The translations under genes and the position numbers were made by a program. Shown here in pieces: positions 35,417 to 43,034 of a stretch of 64,000 nt of DNA. This DNA comes from Streptomyces sp. NBC_01235. Lineage in GTDB: Bacteria > Actinomycetota > Actinomycetes > Streptomycetales > Streptomycetaceae. The notes beneath the pieces are model-generated. The model searched no databases, was not told the DNA's origin, and was given only the letters and a program-made list of their open reading frames with translations. The stretch is taken from positions 7,192,001-7,256,000 of the forward strand of contig NZ_CP108513.1 in the NCBI RefSeq assembly GCF_035989285.1, given 5' to 3'. The first letter of the stretch is position 1. Each line of letters starts with the position of its first letter.

Positions 35417-38065
35417 GTGAGCGAGATACCAGCGAAGGCCACGGAGTCCGAGGACCCGTCGGGCGGCGCGAGGGCGAAGGCCGCGAGTGCGCTCGCCGCC
35501 GATGCCGTGCGCGGCTTCGGTGACGGGCAGGGCGAGGCGGCGACGTCCGGTGACGCCATGTGGCAGAGCAGTCCGCCCGGTTCGATCTACGACTACATCA
35601 AGGTCGCCTCGTTCTCCATCGGCCCCGACGGCCTCGTCGACCAGTGGAGTCTGCGCGCCGAGCAGATCTTCGGCATCCCCGCCGACAAGGCCGTCGGCAT
35701 GGATCCCATCGACGCGTTCGTCGACCCGGACCTGCGCGAGCGCGGCCAGCGGAAGATGGCCGAGATCCTCGACGGGCGCGAGTGGACCGGCGTGGTCCCC
35801 TTCCGGATGCCCGACCCGGTGCCCGGCGGCGGGCGCGGCGAGCAGGGCCTCGCCGAGGTGTACGTCATGCCGACGCGCAGCCTGGACGGCGAGAAGGCCG
35901 CCGTGTGCATCGTCGTCGACGTCCGCACGCTCCGCAGCATCGAGACCGACCTCGCCGCCTCGCAGTCGATTTTCGGCCAATCCCCGTTCGGCTTCCTCCT
36001 GATCGACCCCGACCTTCGGATCCGCCGCGCCAACCAGCGGTTCTCCTCCATCTTCGGCGGCAGCCCCGACGACCACCGCGGCAAGGGCGTTCACGACTAC
36101 CTGCCCCGGCCCGAGGCCGACCGGGTCAGCGCGACCCTGCGCAGAGTCCTCGAGACCGGCGACTCCATCACGGACATGCACGTCACCGGCTTCGTGCCGG
36201 GCTCCGACGAGCGCCGGCACTGGTCGATCAACCTCTACCGCGTGCACAGCGGCTCCGGCCGCCCCATCGGCATCGCCTGGCTCGGCACCGACATCACCGC
36301 CCGCCGCGCCGCCGCCCGCGAAGCCGCCGCCGCACGGCGTAATCTCGCCCTTCTGAACGAGGCGGGCGCCCGCATAGGGAACTCCCTCGACCTGGAGACG
36401 ACCGCGCGCGAACTCCTCGACGTCGTCGTGCCCGGCTTCTGCGACCTCGCCACCGTCGACCTCTACCAGGGTCTCCTGGCCGGTGACGAGACCCCGTCCG
36501 GCCTTGCCGACGGCAGCGCCGAACTGCGCCGGGTCGCCTTCTCCTCCGCCGTCTCCGACGCCCCCTTCGTCGGCACCGGCGCGCCCGTCGCGGTCGGCGC
36601 CGTCCACCACTTCCCGTTCAACTCGCCCTGCGCGGACGCCCTGCGCACCGCCCGCCCGCAGGCCATCCCCGGCGAGGAGGGCGGCCTGGTGCAGTCCACC
36701 CTCGCCGTCCCGATGGTCGCCCACGACACCGTCGTCGGCCTCGCGCAGTTCTCGCGGACGAAGGGCAGCGAGCCGTTCGGGGACCGGGACCGGGATCTGG
36801 CCGTGGAGCTGGCGGCACGGGCGGCCGTCTGCATCGACAACGCACGGCTGTACCGGCGGGAGCACGAGCGGGCGTTGATACTGCAACGGTCGCTGCTGCC
36901 GCCCGGCGACCCGGTGGCCTCGGGCCTCGACATCGCCTGCCGCTACCTCCCCGGCAACGCCTCCACCGACCGGCCCAGCGAGGTCGGCGGCGACTGGTTC
37001 GACGTCATCGAACTGCCCGGTCACCGCACCGCGTTGGTCGTGGGAGACGTCATGGGACGCGGGCTGCGGGCGGCCGTAGCCATGGGTGAACTCCGCACCG
37101 CCGTACGGACCCTGGCCCTGCTCGACCTCGAACCGGCCGAAGTGCTCTCCGCGTTGGACGAGATCGCGCGCGGCCTCGGCGCGCCGGGCGGCGTCCAGCA
37201 GGCGACCCGGGCCGCCCGCCGTCCCCGCGAGGCCGACCTGTCCGAGGTGTACCTCGCGACATGCGTCTATGCGGTCTACGACTCGGTCACCCGCCGCTGC
37301 ACCTTCGCCAACGCGGGCCATCTGCCCCCGGTCCTGGTCGAACCCGGCGAGCCGGCGCTGATGCTGGACGTGCCGCCGGGCATGCCGCTCGGCGTGGGCG
37401 GCGAACCCTTCGAGGAGGTGGAGGTCGACCTCCCCGAGGGCGCGCTGCTGGCGCTCTACACGGATGGCCTGGTCGAATCCCGCGACCACCCGCTGGACGA
37501 GGGCCTCAACGCGTTCGTAGGGGCGCTGACGGACCCGGTCAGCCCCCTGGAGGACGTCTGCGACCACGTCCTCAACACCCTCGACTCGCACCACGGCGAG
37601 GACGACATCGCGCTGCTGATGGCACGTGTGCAGGGCCTGCCTGCCGAATCGGTCGGCGACTGGACGCTGCCGCGTGAGCCGCGCAGCGTGGGCCGGGCGC
37701 GCGAGCACGCGCGCGGACAGCTGCTGTCCTGGGGCCTCGAACCCCTCGTCGACACGACGGAACTGCTGGTCAGCGAGCTGGTCACGAACGCGCTGCGGTA
37801 CGGCGAGGGCGAGATCAGACTCCGGCTGCTGCTGGACCGCACCCTGGTGTGCGAGGTCTGGGACTCGGGCCTCGTCCAGCCGCGCCGCCGACGCGCCCGG
37901 GACACCGACGAGGGCGGCCGGGGCCTGCAGCTCGTGGGCCTCCTCTCGGCGGCCTGGGGCTCGCGTCGCACCCCGCGAGGCAAGACGGTGTGGTTCGAAC
38001 TCCCGCTGCCGGACGGCGAGACGGGTCTGGCGGACCCGGCGGAGGCGTTGCTGAGCCTGTTCTGA
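35417..38065 (+). CDS. PAS-GAF-SpoIIE phosphatase with C-terminal HATPase
   Basis: 882 residues. Order: disordered start (1-50); two PAS-like sensor domains (about 55-180 and 185-300, the second with SIFGQSPFGFLLIDPDLRIR); GAF (about 315-480); SpoIIE-type PP2C phosphatase (about 490-730, ERALILQRSLLPPG, SEVGGDWFDVIEL, VVGDVMGRGLRAAVAMGELR, YTDGLVESR, DDIALLMAR); HATPase (about 735-870, LLVSELVTNALRYGEGE, GRGLQLVGLLSAAWGSR). Such proteins dephosphorylate anti-anti-sigma factors and may rephosphorylate them. The GTG at 35417 has GGAGGGG 9 nt upstream. It has no membrane segments, so it senses cytoplasmic or diffusible signals. Confidence 0.9.
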   Translation: MSEIPAKATESEDPSGGARAKAASALAADAVRGFGDGQGEAATSGDAMWQSSPPGSIYDYIKVASFSIGPDGLVDQWSLRAEQIFGIPADKAVGMDPIDAFVDPDLRERGQRKMAEILDGREWTGVVPFRMPDPVPGGGRGEQGLAEVYVMPTRSLDGEKAAVCIVVDVRTLRSIETDLAASQSIFGQSPFGFLLIDPDLRIRRANQRFSSIFGGSPDDHRGKGVHDYLPRPEADRVSATLRRVLETGDSITDMHVTGFVPGSDERRHWSINLYRVHSGSGRPIGIAWLGTDITARRAAAREAAAARRNLALLNEAGARIGNSLDLETTARELLDVVVPGFCDLATVDLYQGLLAGDETPSGLADGSAELRRVAFSSAVSDAPFVGTGAPVAVGAVHHFPFNSPCADALRTARPQAIPGEEGGLVQSTLAVPMVAHDTVVGLAQFSRTKGSEPFGDRDRDLAVELAARAAVCIDNARLYRREHERALILQRSLLPPGDPVASGLDIACRYLPGNASTDRPSEVGGDWFDVIELPGHRTALVVGDVMGRGLRAAVAMGELRTAVRTLALLDLEPAEVLSALDEIARGLGAPGGVQQATRAARRPREADLSEVYLATCVYAVYDSVTRRCTFANAGHLPPVLVEPGEPALMLDVPPGMPLGVGGEPFEEVEVDLPEGALLALYTDGLVESRDHPLDEGLNAFVGALTDPVSPLEDVCDHVLNTLDSHHGEDDIALLMARVQGLPAESVGDWTLPREPRSVGRAREHARGQLLSWGLEPLVDTTELLVSELVTNALRYGEGEIRLRLLLDRTLVCEVWDSGLVQPRRRRARDTDEGGRGLQLVGLLSAAWGSRRTPRGKTVWFELPLPDGETGLADPAEALLSLF

Positions 38066-38072
38066 CGCGCGG

Positions 38073-39650
38073 TCACCCGTGGGCGGGCGCGGGTCCGACC
38101 GCTCGCCCGCCCGGTCCGGCGAAGCCCGCGGGCGTGCCGTCCTCGGGATCCTCGGCCGGGACGATGCCACCGAGGACGGCGCCGCCGGTGCCGGCCGTGC
38201 CGGCCGCGCCCACGTACGGGTTCCCGTGCGCCCGTACGTCGAGCTCCGCCAGCTCCCGGGCCGCCAGGGCGAGGGTGTCGGCGGGCGGGCGGTCCGCCGG
38301 GTCCCCCGTCGCGAGGAGCCGTTGCGCCTCCGCGAGGCGGGTGCGCGCGGTGGCGCCGACCGCGCCGCGGTGCGTCGCCACGAAGTCGGCCGCGGCGGCG
38401 GTGGCGGAGCGGGCGGTGATCAGGGCGGCGGCCGGCAGCACCCCGGCCCGCCCGGAGGCGACGGGCGCGGTCGCCCGCAGGATCCGACGCAGCACCCCGA
38501 CGGGATCGTAGGGCTGACTTCCGGTCAGCTCCTGCCGCACGGAGTCCAGCACGGCGTCGGCATGCGACAGCCGGGCGTGCAGCTCGCCCGGGGCCGGGCC
38601 CGCGGGGCCGGGGACGGCCCTTGCCCCTTCCCCTTCCGGTTCCCCCTCCCGCCGCCCTTCCCTGACCCAGGACAACTCGGCCTCCGCGCCCGTGAGGGCG
38701 GCCGGGATCGTCAGCTCGGCGGCCCGCAGTTCCGCGGCCAGCCGGTCGACGCCCTCGACGAAGACGGCCGCCTGGGCGACGGCACCCTCGGCGGCCCGCA
38801 GATGCCGGGCCGCCCGCTCCGGTTGCCCCGAGTCAGCCGCCTGGCGGGCCTGGTTGAGCCGGACGGTGGCGAACACGAGCCGGTCCTTGGCCTGTTCGAC
38901 GTTGCCGGTGACGGAGGCGGTGGCGGTCGGCGCGTACCGGGTCCGCAGCCCGGCGAGGACGGCTTCCGAGGCCCCCGCACGCCCCGTCAGCTCCCGAAAC
39001 CTGCCCTCGGCGACCCCCACCGCCTCACCCGTCCCCCGTTCCAGCCCCCGCAGCTGCCCGAACGCGCCGGCCACGGAGTCCAGCCGGCGTCCGGCCTCCT
39101 CGCACCGTCCGACGATCCCGGCGAGCGCGTGCCCCCGGGCCGCCTCCTCCGCCGGCACCCCCTCGTCGTACCGCTGCCGCATCCGCAACGCGGCGGCGAG
39201 TTCGGACTCCGCCTCGTGGAGGGCCCGGTGGAAGCCCGCGACGGCCTCCGCCCCGAACAGCGTCTCGGCGAAGCCGAGTTCGGTGTGTGCCGCGCGGATC
39301 CGGTTGTCGGCCTCGACCAGCGCGGCGCGGGACTGCTCGTCGCGGGCGGCGAGGGGCGGCGACGACTTCGGAGGCGGTGGACTTCCGACCCCGCCGGGGG
39401 TCGTCCGGTCCCGGGTGCGACGGACCCGGCGTATGTACCCGTACCCGGCGACCACGCCCGCCGCGCCGACGGCGACGAGGGGGAGCACCAGATCGGCGGC
39501 GGAGGTCTCGTCCTCGTCGGCCGCGACGGCGCTCGCGGCGGGCGCCGAATTCTTGATCGCAACCGGAGCGTCGTCACCGGACGTCATCCCTGGCAACACC
39601 AGCCACACGACCCCGAGCGCACCACCCAGCACGGCATGAGCCACCCGCAC
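38073..39650 (-). CDS. Coiled-coil membrane-anchored protein (TPM-protein C-terminal-like)
   Basis: About 525 residues of Ala/Glu/Arg-rich helix. A hydrophobic signal (VAHAVLGGALGVVWLVLPGM) and a second membrane segment (LVLPLVAVGAAGVVAGYGYI) are followed by a long coiled-coil-like region (about 85-490) with AALVEADNRIRAAHTELGFA and FHRALHEAESELAAALRMRQ. The C-terminus is Gly/Ala/Pro-rich. It resembles the region behind the TPM domain in Streptomyces TPM proteins, but the TPM domain itself is absent. GTG 39650 was chosen as it opens directly on the signal sequence; no clear ribosome site is seen, and GTG 39704 is an alternative. It converges on the phosphatase gene with 7 bp between stops. 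Confidence 0.6.
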   Translation of the reverse strand: MRVAHAVLGGALGVVWLVLPGMTSGDDAPVAIKNSAPAASAVAADEDETSAADLVLPLVAVGAAGVVAGYGYIRRVRRTRDRTTPGGVGSPPPPKSSPPLAARDEQSRAALVEADNRIRAAHTELGFAETLFGAEAVAGFHRALHEAESELAAALRMRQRYDEGVPAEEAARGHALAGIVGRCEEAGRRLDSVAGAFGQLRGLERGTGEAVGVAEGRFRELTGRAGASEAVLAGLRTRYAPTATASVTGNVEQAKDRLVFATVRLNQARQAADSGQPERAARHLRAAEGAVAQAAVFVEGVDRLAAELRAAELTIPAALTGAEAELSWVREGRREGEPEGEGARAVPGPAGPAPGELHARLSHADAVLDSVRQELTGSQPYDPVGVLRRILRATAPVASGRAGVLPAAALITARSATAAAADFVATHRGAVGATARTRLAEAQRLLATGDPADRPPADTLALAARELAELDVRAHGNPYVGAAGTAGTGGAVLGGIVPAEDPEDGTPAGFAGPGGRAVGPAPAHG

Positions 39651-39799
39651 GGATATGTGCGACCCGGCATGACGCGTCCGGCCTCGAAGCAAGAAAGAGG
39701 TCACATTTGGGAGCGTATGGCTGCGAATACGCCCACGCGACCGGGATGCACCCGAGGCGGGGGCCGTGGGACAGAACAACACGGGAGGGGGAACCCGCG

Positions 39800-41494
39800 A
39801 TGAAACGACCACTGCGCCCCACGGGGCCGGACCGTCACCCGGAGACGGAACAGGACACAGGGACGGGCGAGGGCGAGGCGACGGGCGGGGGCGCGGCGAT
39901 GGGGCGGGGTGCGGGGTCGGACGGGGACACGGACAGGGGTGCGGGTGCGGGGCGGGACACAGGGACGGGCGAGGGCGAGGCGACGGGCGGGGGCGCGGCG
40001 ATGGGGCGGGGTGCGGGGTCGGACGGGGACACGGACAGGGGTGCGGGTGCGGGGCGGGACACAGGGACGGGCGAGGGCGAGGCGACGGGCGGGGGCGCGG
40101 CGATGGGGCGGGGTGCGGGGTCGGACGGGGACACGGACAGGGGTGCGGGTGCGGGGCGGGACACAGGGACGGGCGAGGGCGAGGCGACGGGCGGGGGCGC
40201 GGCGATGGGGCGGGGTGCGAGGTCGGACGGGGACACGGAGATGGGTGCGGGTGCGGGGCGGGGTGGGGAGAGGAACTCGGGTGACGGGGCGGGTGAGGAT
40301 GCGGGGCCGGGGCGGGCGATGGAGGCGAGCCGGGACGGGGATGCGGACGGGGGAGCGGGGATGAATGCGGGTGCGGGGACGGGTCCGGGTGCGGGGATGA
40401 GCGGGGGTGCTGGGGCCGGGGCGGGCGCTGCCGTGGAGGTGGGGGAGGGGCCTGCCGTTGCGACAGAGGGGGCGCCCGTGTCCGCCCGGCGTCGGGGGCG
40501 GCGGTTGCGGCGTGTCGCGCTCGTCGTCGTTCTGCTGCTGCTCGGGCCGGTTCTCGTCGCCCAGGCCGCGCTCCGGGTGAACTACATGGGCGACCCGGCC
40601 GACGGCACCTACAGTCGCGGCAAGGACGCCATCTGGCTGGGCCACGCCTGGGTCGACGGGCGGAAGGACGACGCCGACGTCAAGGCGCTGGCCGGGCGGC
40701 TGCGGGACACCGGGATACGCGACCTGTACGTCCACGCCGGGCCCCTGGAGCACAACGGCACGCTCCCCAAGTCCGCGTATGCCCACGCTCGTTGGTTCAT
40801 AGCCGCCGTGCACCGGGAGGCACCGAAGCTCCGAGTCCAGGCCTGGCTCGGCGACGTGCTGGCCAGTGAGAGCCCGAACGGCATGCGGCTGGAGCGTGCC
40901 GAGACGCGTGCCGCCGTCGTGCGGTCGACCCGCGAGATCCTCGCCGTCGGCTTCCAGGGTGCCCACTTCGACCTCGAACCCCTCCACTCCGACGACGGCG
41001 ACTACCTCACCCTCCTCGACTCCCTGCGCGCCGTCACCCGCGCCCGCGACGCCCAACTCTCCGTCGCCGCCCACCAGATCGACCCGCTCCCCGGCTTCCA
41101 CTCCTTCTGGGGCACGACCGCCGGTCACCCCAAGTGGTGGTCGCAGCGGTTCTTCGGCCAGGTCGCGCGCCGCGTCGACCAGATCGCCGTGATGTCGTAC
41201 GACACCATGCAGCCGCTGGAGAGCACCTACGGCGGCTACGTCGCCCAGCAGACCTCCCTCGCCCTGGAGGTCACCCCCGCCTCCACCGACCTGCTGATGG
41301 GCCTGCCCTTCTACCGCGAGAACCGGTTCGGCCACTGGGCGCACGCGGAGACCGTCGCCGCCGCCGTCCGGGGGGTCCGCCTGGGCCTGTCCCGCACCGA
41401 CGCCGACCGTGAGAACTTCGGCGTCGCGGCGTACGTGGACTTCACGGCGACGGAGACCGACTGGACGTCGTACGAAAACGGGTGGGTCCGGTAA
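39800..41494 (+). CDS. GH18-like secreted or membrane protein with tandem-repeat N-terminus
   Basis: 564 residues. Residues 19-154 are four copies of a 34-residue Gly/Thr/Asp/Arg repeat, followed by more Gly-rich low complexity to about 215. A basic stretch and one membrane segment (LRRVALVVVLLLLGPVLVAQ, about 235-255) precede an extracytoplasmic TIM-barrel-like domain of about 310 residues with IRDLYVHAGPL, FQGAHFDLEPL (a DxE-type active site as in GH18) and DQIAVMSYDTM. A substrate such as peptidoglycan or chitin-like glycans is likely but unproven. The ATG at 39800 follows GGGAGGGGGAA. The repetitive part would be cytoplasmic in this topology. Confidence 0.72.
   Translation: MKRPLRPTGPDRHPETEQDTGTGEGEATGGGAAMGRGAGSDGDTDRGAGAGRDTGTGEGEATGGGAAMGRGAGSDGDTDRGAGAGRDTGTGEGEATGGGAAMGRGAGSDGDTDRGAGAGRDTGTGEGEATGGGAAMGRGARSDGDTEMGAGAGRGGERNSGDGAGEDAGPGRAMEASRDGDADGGAGMNAGAGTGPGAGMSGGAGAGAGAAVEVGEGPAVATEGAPVSARRRGRRLRRVALVVVLLLLGPVLVAQAALRVNYMGDPADGTYSRGKDAIWLGHAWVDGRKDDADVKALAGRLRDTGIRDLYVHAGPLEHNGTLPKSAYAHARWFIAAVHREAPKLRVQAWLGDVLASESPNGMRLERAETRAAVVRSTREILAVGFQGAHFDLEPLHSDDGDYLTLLDSLRAVTRARDAQLSVAAHQIDPLPGFHSFWGTTAGHPKWWSQRFFGQVARRVDQIAVMSYDTMQPLESTYGGYVAQQTSLALEVTPASTDLLMGLPFYRENRFGHWAHAETVAAAVRGVRLGLSRTDADRENFGVAAYVDFTATETDWTSYENGWVR
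39854..40261 (+). repeat. Four 102-bp tandem repeats, in frame
   Basis: Four consecutive 102-bp units start at 39854, 39956, 40058 and 40160. The first three look identical; the fourth differs slightly near its end. Each encodes DTGTGEGEATGG, GAAMGRGAGSDG and DTDRGAGAGR, 34 residues, so copy-number changes keep the reading frame. It is a candidate variable-length locus. Confidence 0.9.
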
Positions 41495-41519
41495 GCGCTT
41501 GCCCGACACACTGGGACCG

Positions 41520-41957
41520 GTGACCCGCATCCGACACCACCTCACCGCCCCCGACCTCGCCCCCCTCGCCCACGCCGCCGGCGGCCCGCACCGCACCCTC
41601 GCCGGCGTCACCCGGCTGCCCGGCGGCAGCAAGAAGGGCGCCTACCGGCTGACGTACGACGACGGCTCGACGGCGATCGCGTACGTCTGGTCCCCGGACG
41701 AGGACTACTGGGACCACACGGAGGTCCCCGACCACCGTCGCCCCTTCTCGCCCGCCAACGGCCTCGGCCTCTTCACCGCCGCCCACGACCGCCTCGCCGC
41801 CGCCGGCGTCCGCACGCCCCGCCTGCTGCTCGCCGACGCCGCCGGCCGGTTCGTCGGCCCGTTGCGCCTGCTGGACGGCGATTTTCCCGCCCCGGGTCAA
41901 ATGCGGGCCATCGCCGAGTCGAATCTCTTGCGGGTGCTGGAGATCCTGGGAACATGA
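41520..41957 (+). CDS. Truncated aminoglycoside-phosphotransferase-like protein
   Basis: 145 residues from GTG 41520. VTRLPGGSKKGAYRLTYDDG and STAIAYVWSPDEDYW resemble the N-lobe of APH-type kinases (glycine loop and ATP-binding strand), followed by FTAAHDRLAAAGVRTPRLLL. The C-lobe with the catalytic HGD-x4-N motif is missing; the end (MRAIAESNLLRVLEILGT) has no family match. Normal APH proteins are about 300 residues, so this is probably a decayed or non-catalytic remnant. Its stop overlaps the next start as ATGA. Confidence 0.5.
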   Translation: MTRIRHHLTAPDLAPLAHAAGGPHRTLAGVTRLPGGSKKGAYRLTYDDGSTAIAYVWSPDEDYWDHTEVPDHRRPFSPANGLGLFTAAHDRLAAAGVRTPRLLLADAAGRFVGPLRLLDGDFPAPGQMRAIAESNLLRVLEILGT

Positions 41958-42283
41958 GCGGCATGCACTGGACAGCGGTAGGTATCGCCGTGGCCATCAT
42001 CACGGCCGTGGCGGCGGCAGGCGTCGCGGGCGTCACGACCGGCTGGACGCTGCCTTTCCGGCGGGAGAGGATCCTGCGGCCGAAGCTGTGGGGCGCGAGT
42101 CTGTTGCTGATCGCCTTCGGTATGGCCTTCTTCCTGTTCCTCGGCCCGCTGGGCGGCACGCCGTCCCGGCATCCCAACCTCCCGTTCCTCGGCCTGGCCG
42201 TGAACTTCGGGGGGCTCGCCCTCCAACTGCTCGCCCAGCGCCCCGGCCGTGCGCCCCTGCCGCCTAGGAAGACCGTCTCCTGA
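41954..42283 (+). CDS. Small membrane protein, three transmembrane segments
   Basis: 109 residues with hydrophobic stretches at about 5-27 (AVGIAVAIITAVAAAGVAGV), 45-65 (LWGASLLLIAFGMAFFLFLG) and 78-93, and a positively charged loop RRERILRPK. No family recognised. The ATG overlaps the preceding stop, implying coupling; its end overlaps the sdhB-like gene on the opposite strand by 20 bp. Confidence 0.6.
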   Translation: MSGMHWTAVGIAVAIITAVAAAGVAGVTTGWTLPFRRERILRPKLWGASLLLIAFGMAFFLFLGPLGGTPSRHPNLPFLGLAVNFGGLALQLLAQRPGRAPLPPRKTVS

Positions 42284-43034
42284 TCTTCGACCCCAGCCAC
42301 ACCAGCGGGTCGTACTTGCGGTCGACCGCACGTTCCTTCAGGGGGATCAACGCGTTGTCCGTGATCTTGATGCCTTCGGGGCAGACCTCCGTGCAGCACT
42401 TGGTGATGTTGCAGTAGCCGAGGCCGTGTTCGTCCTGGGCCGTGCGCCCCCGGTCCAGGCCGGACTCCTCCGCCGCGTCCAGCGGGTGCATGTCGAGCTC
42501 GGCGACCCGCATGAGGAAGCGGGGACCGGCGAACGCCGTCTTGTTCTCCTCGTGGTCGCGGACGACATGGCAGGTGTCCTGGCACAGGAAGCACTCGATG
42601 CACTTGCGGAACTCCTGCGAGCGGTCCACGTCCTCCTGCATCATGCGGTACTCGCCGGGACCGACCCCCTCGGGCGGCACGAACGCCGGAACCTCCCTCG
42701 CCTTCTGGTAGTTGAAACCGACGTCCGTGACGAGGTCGCGGATCACCGGAAAGGCACGCAGGGGCGTGACGGTGATCGCCTCCTGGCGGTCGAAGACCGA
42801 CATACGGGTCATGCACAGCAGCCGGGGCCGCCCGTTGATCTCCGCCGAACACGAACCGCACTTGCCCGCCTTGCAGTTCCAGCGGACGGCGAGGTCGGGC
42901 GCCTGGGTGGCCTGCAGGCGGTGGATGATGTCCAGGACCACCTCGCCGTCGTTCACCTCGACCTTGAAGTCGTCCAGGCCGCCGCCCTTCACGTCACCCC
43001 GCCACACCTTGAAGTGGGCGTCGTAGCTGCTCAT
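42264..43034 (-). CDS. Succinate dehydrogenase/fumarate reductase iron-sulfur subunit
   Basis: 256 residues. It carries the three cluster motifs of SdhB/FrdB: 2Fe-2S cysteines in CKAGKCGSC with a fourth in RPRLLC near 55-75, then CIECFLCQDTC near 145 and CNITKCCTEVCPEG near 205 for the 4Fe-4S and 3Fe-4S clusters. It passes electrons from the flavoprotein to quinone at the cytoplasmic face of the membrane. The ATG overlaps the flavoprotein stop as ATGA, the tight coupling expected within this complex. It is the last gene of the membrane anchor - flavoprotein - iron-sulfur operon. Confidence 0.93.
   Translation of the reverse strand: MSSYDAHFKVWRGDVKGGGLDDFKVEVNDGEVVLDIIHRLQATQAPDLAVRWNCKAGKCGSCSAEINGRPRLLCMTRMSVFDRQEAITVTPLRAFPVIRDLVTDVGFNYQKAREVPAFVPPEGVGPGEYRMMQEDVDRSQEFRKCIECFLCQDTCHVVRDHEENKTAFAGPRFLMRVAELDMHPLDAAEESGLDRGRTAQDEHGLGYCNITKCCTEVCPEGIKITDNALIPLKERAVDRKYDPLVWLGSKIRRRSS

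Noticed and set aside
35258..38170. 970-codon open frame antisense to the SpoIIE phosphatase gene
   Set aside because: Its translation is low complexity, without motifs, and high-GC genes commonly leave long open frames on the opposite strand; the sense frame has five clear domains.
39854..40261. Tandem repeats considered as a CRISPR array
   Set aside because: The units are contiguous, 102 bp and in-frame coding, with no spacers and no cas genes.
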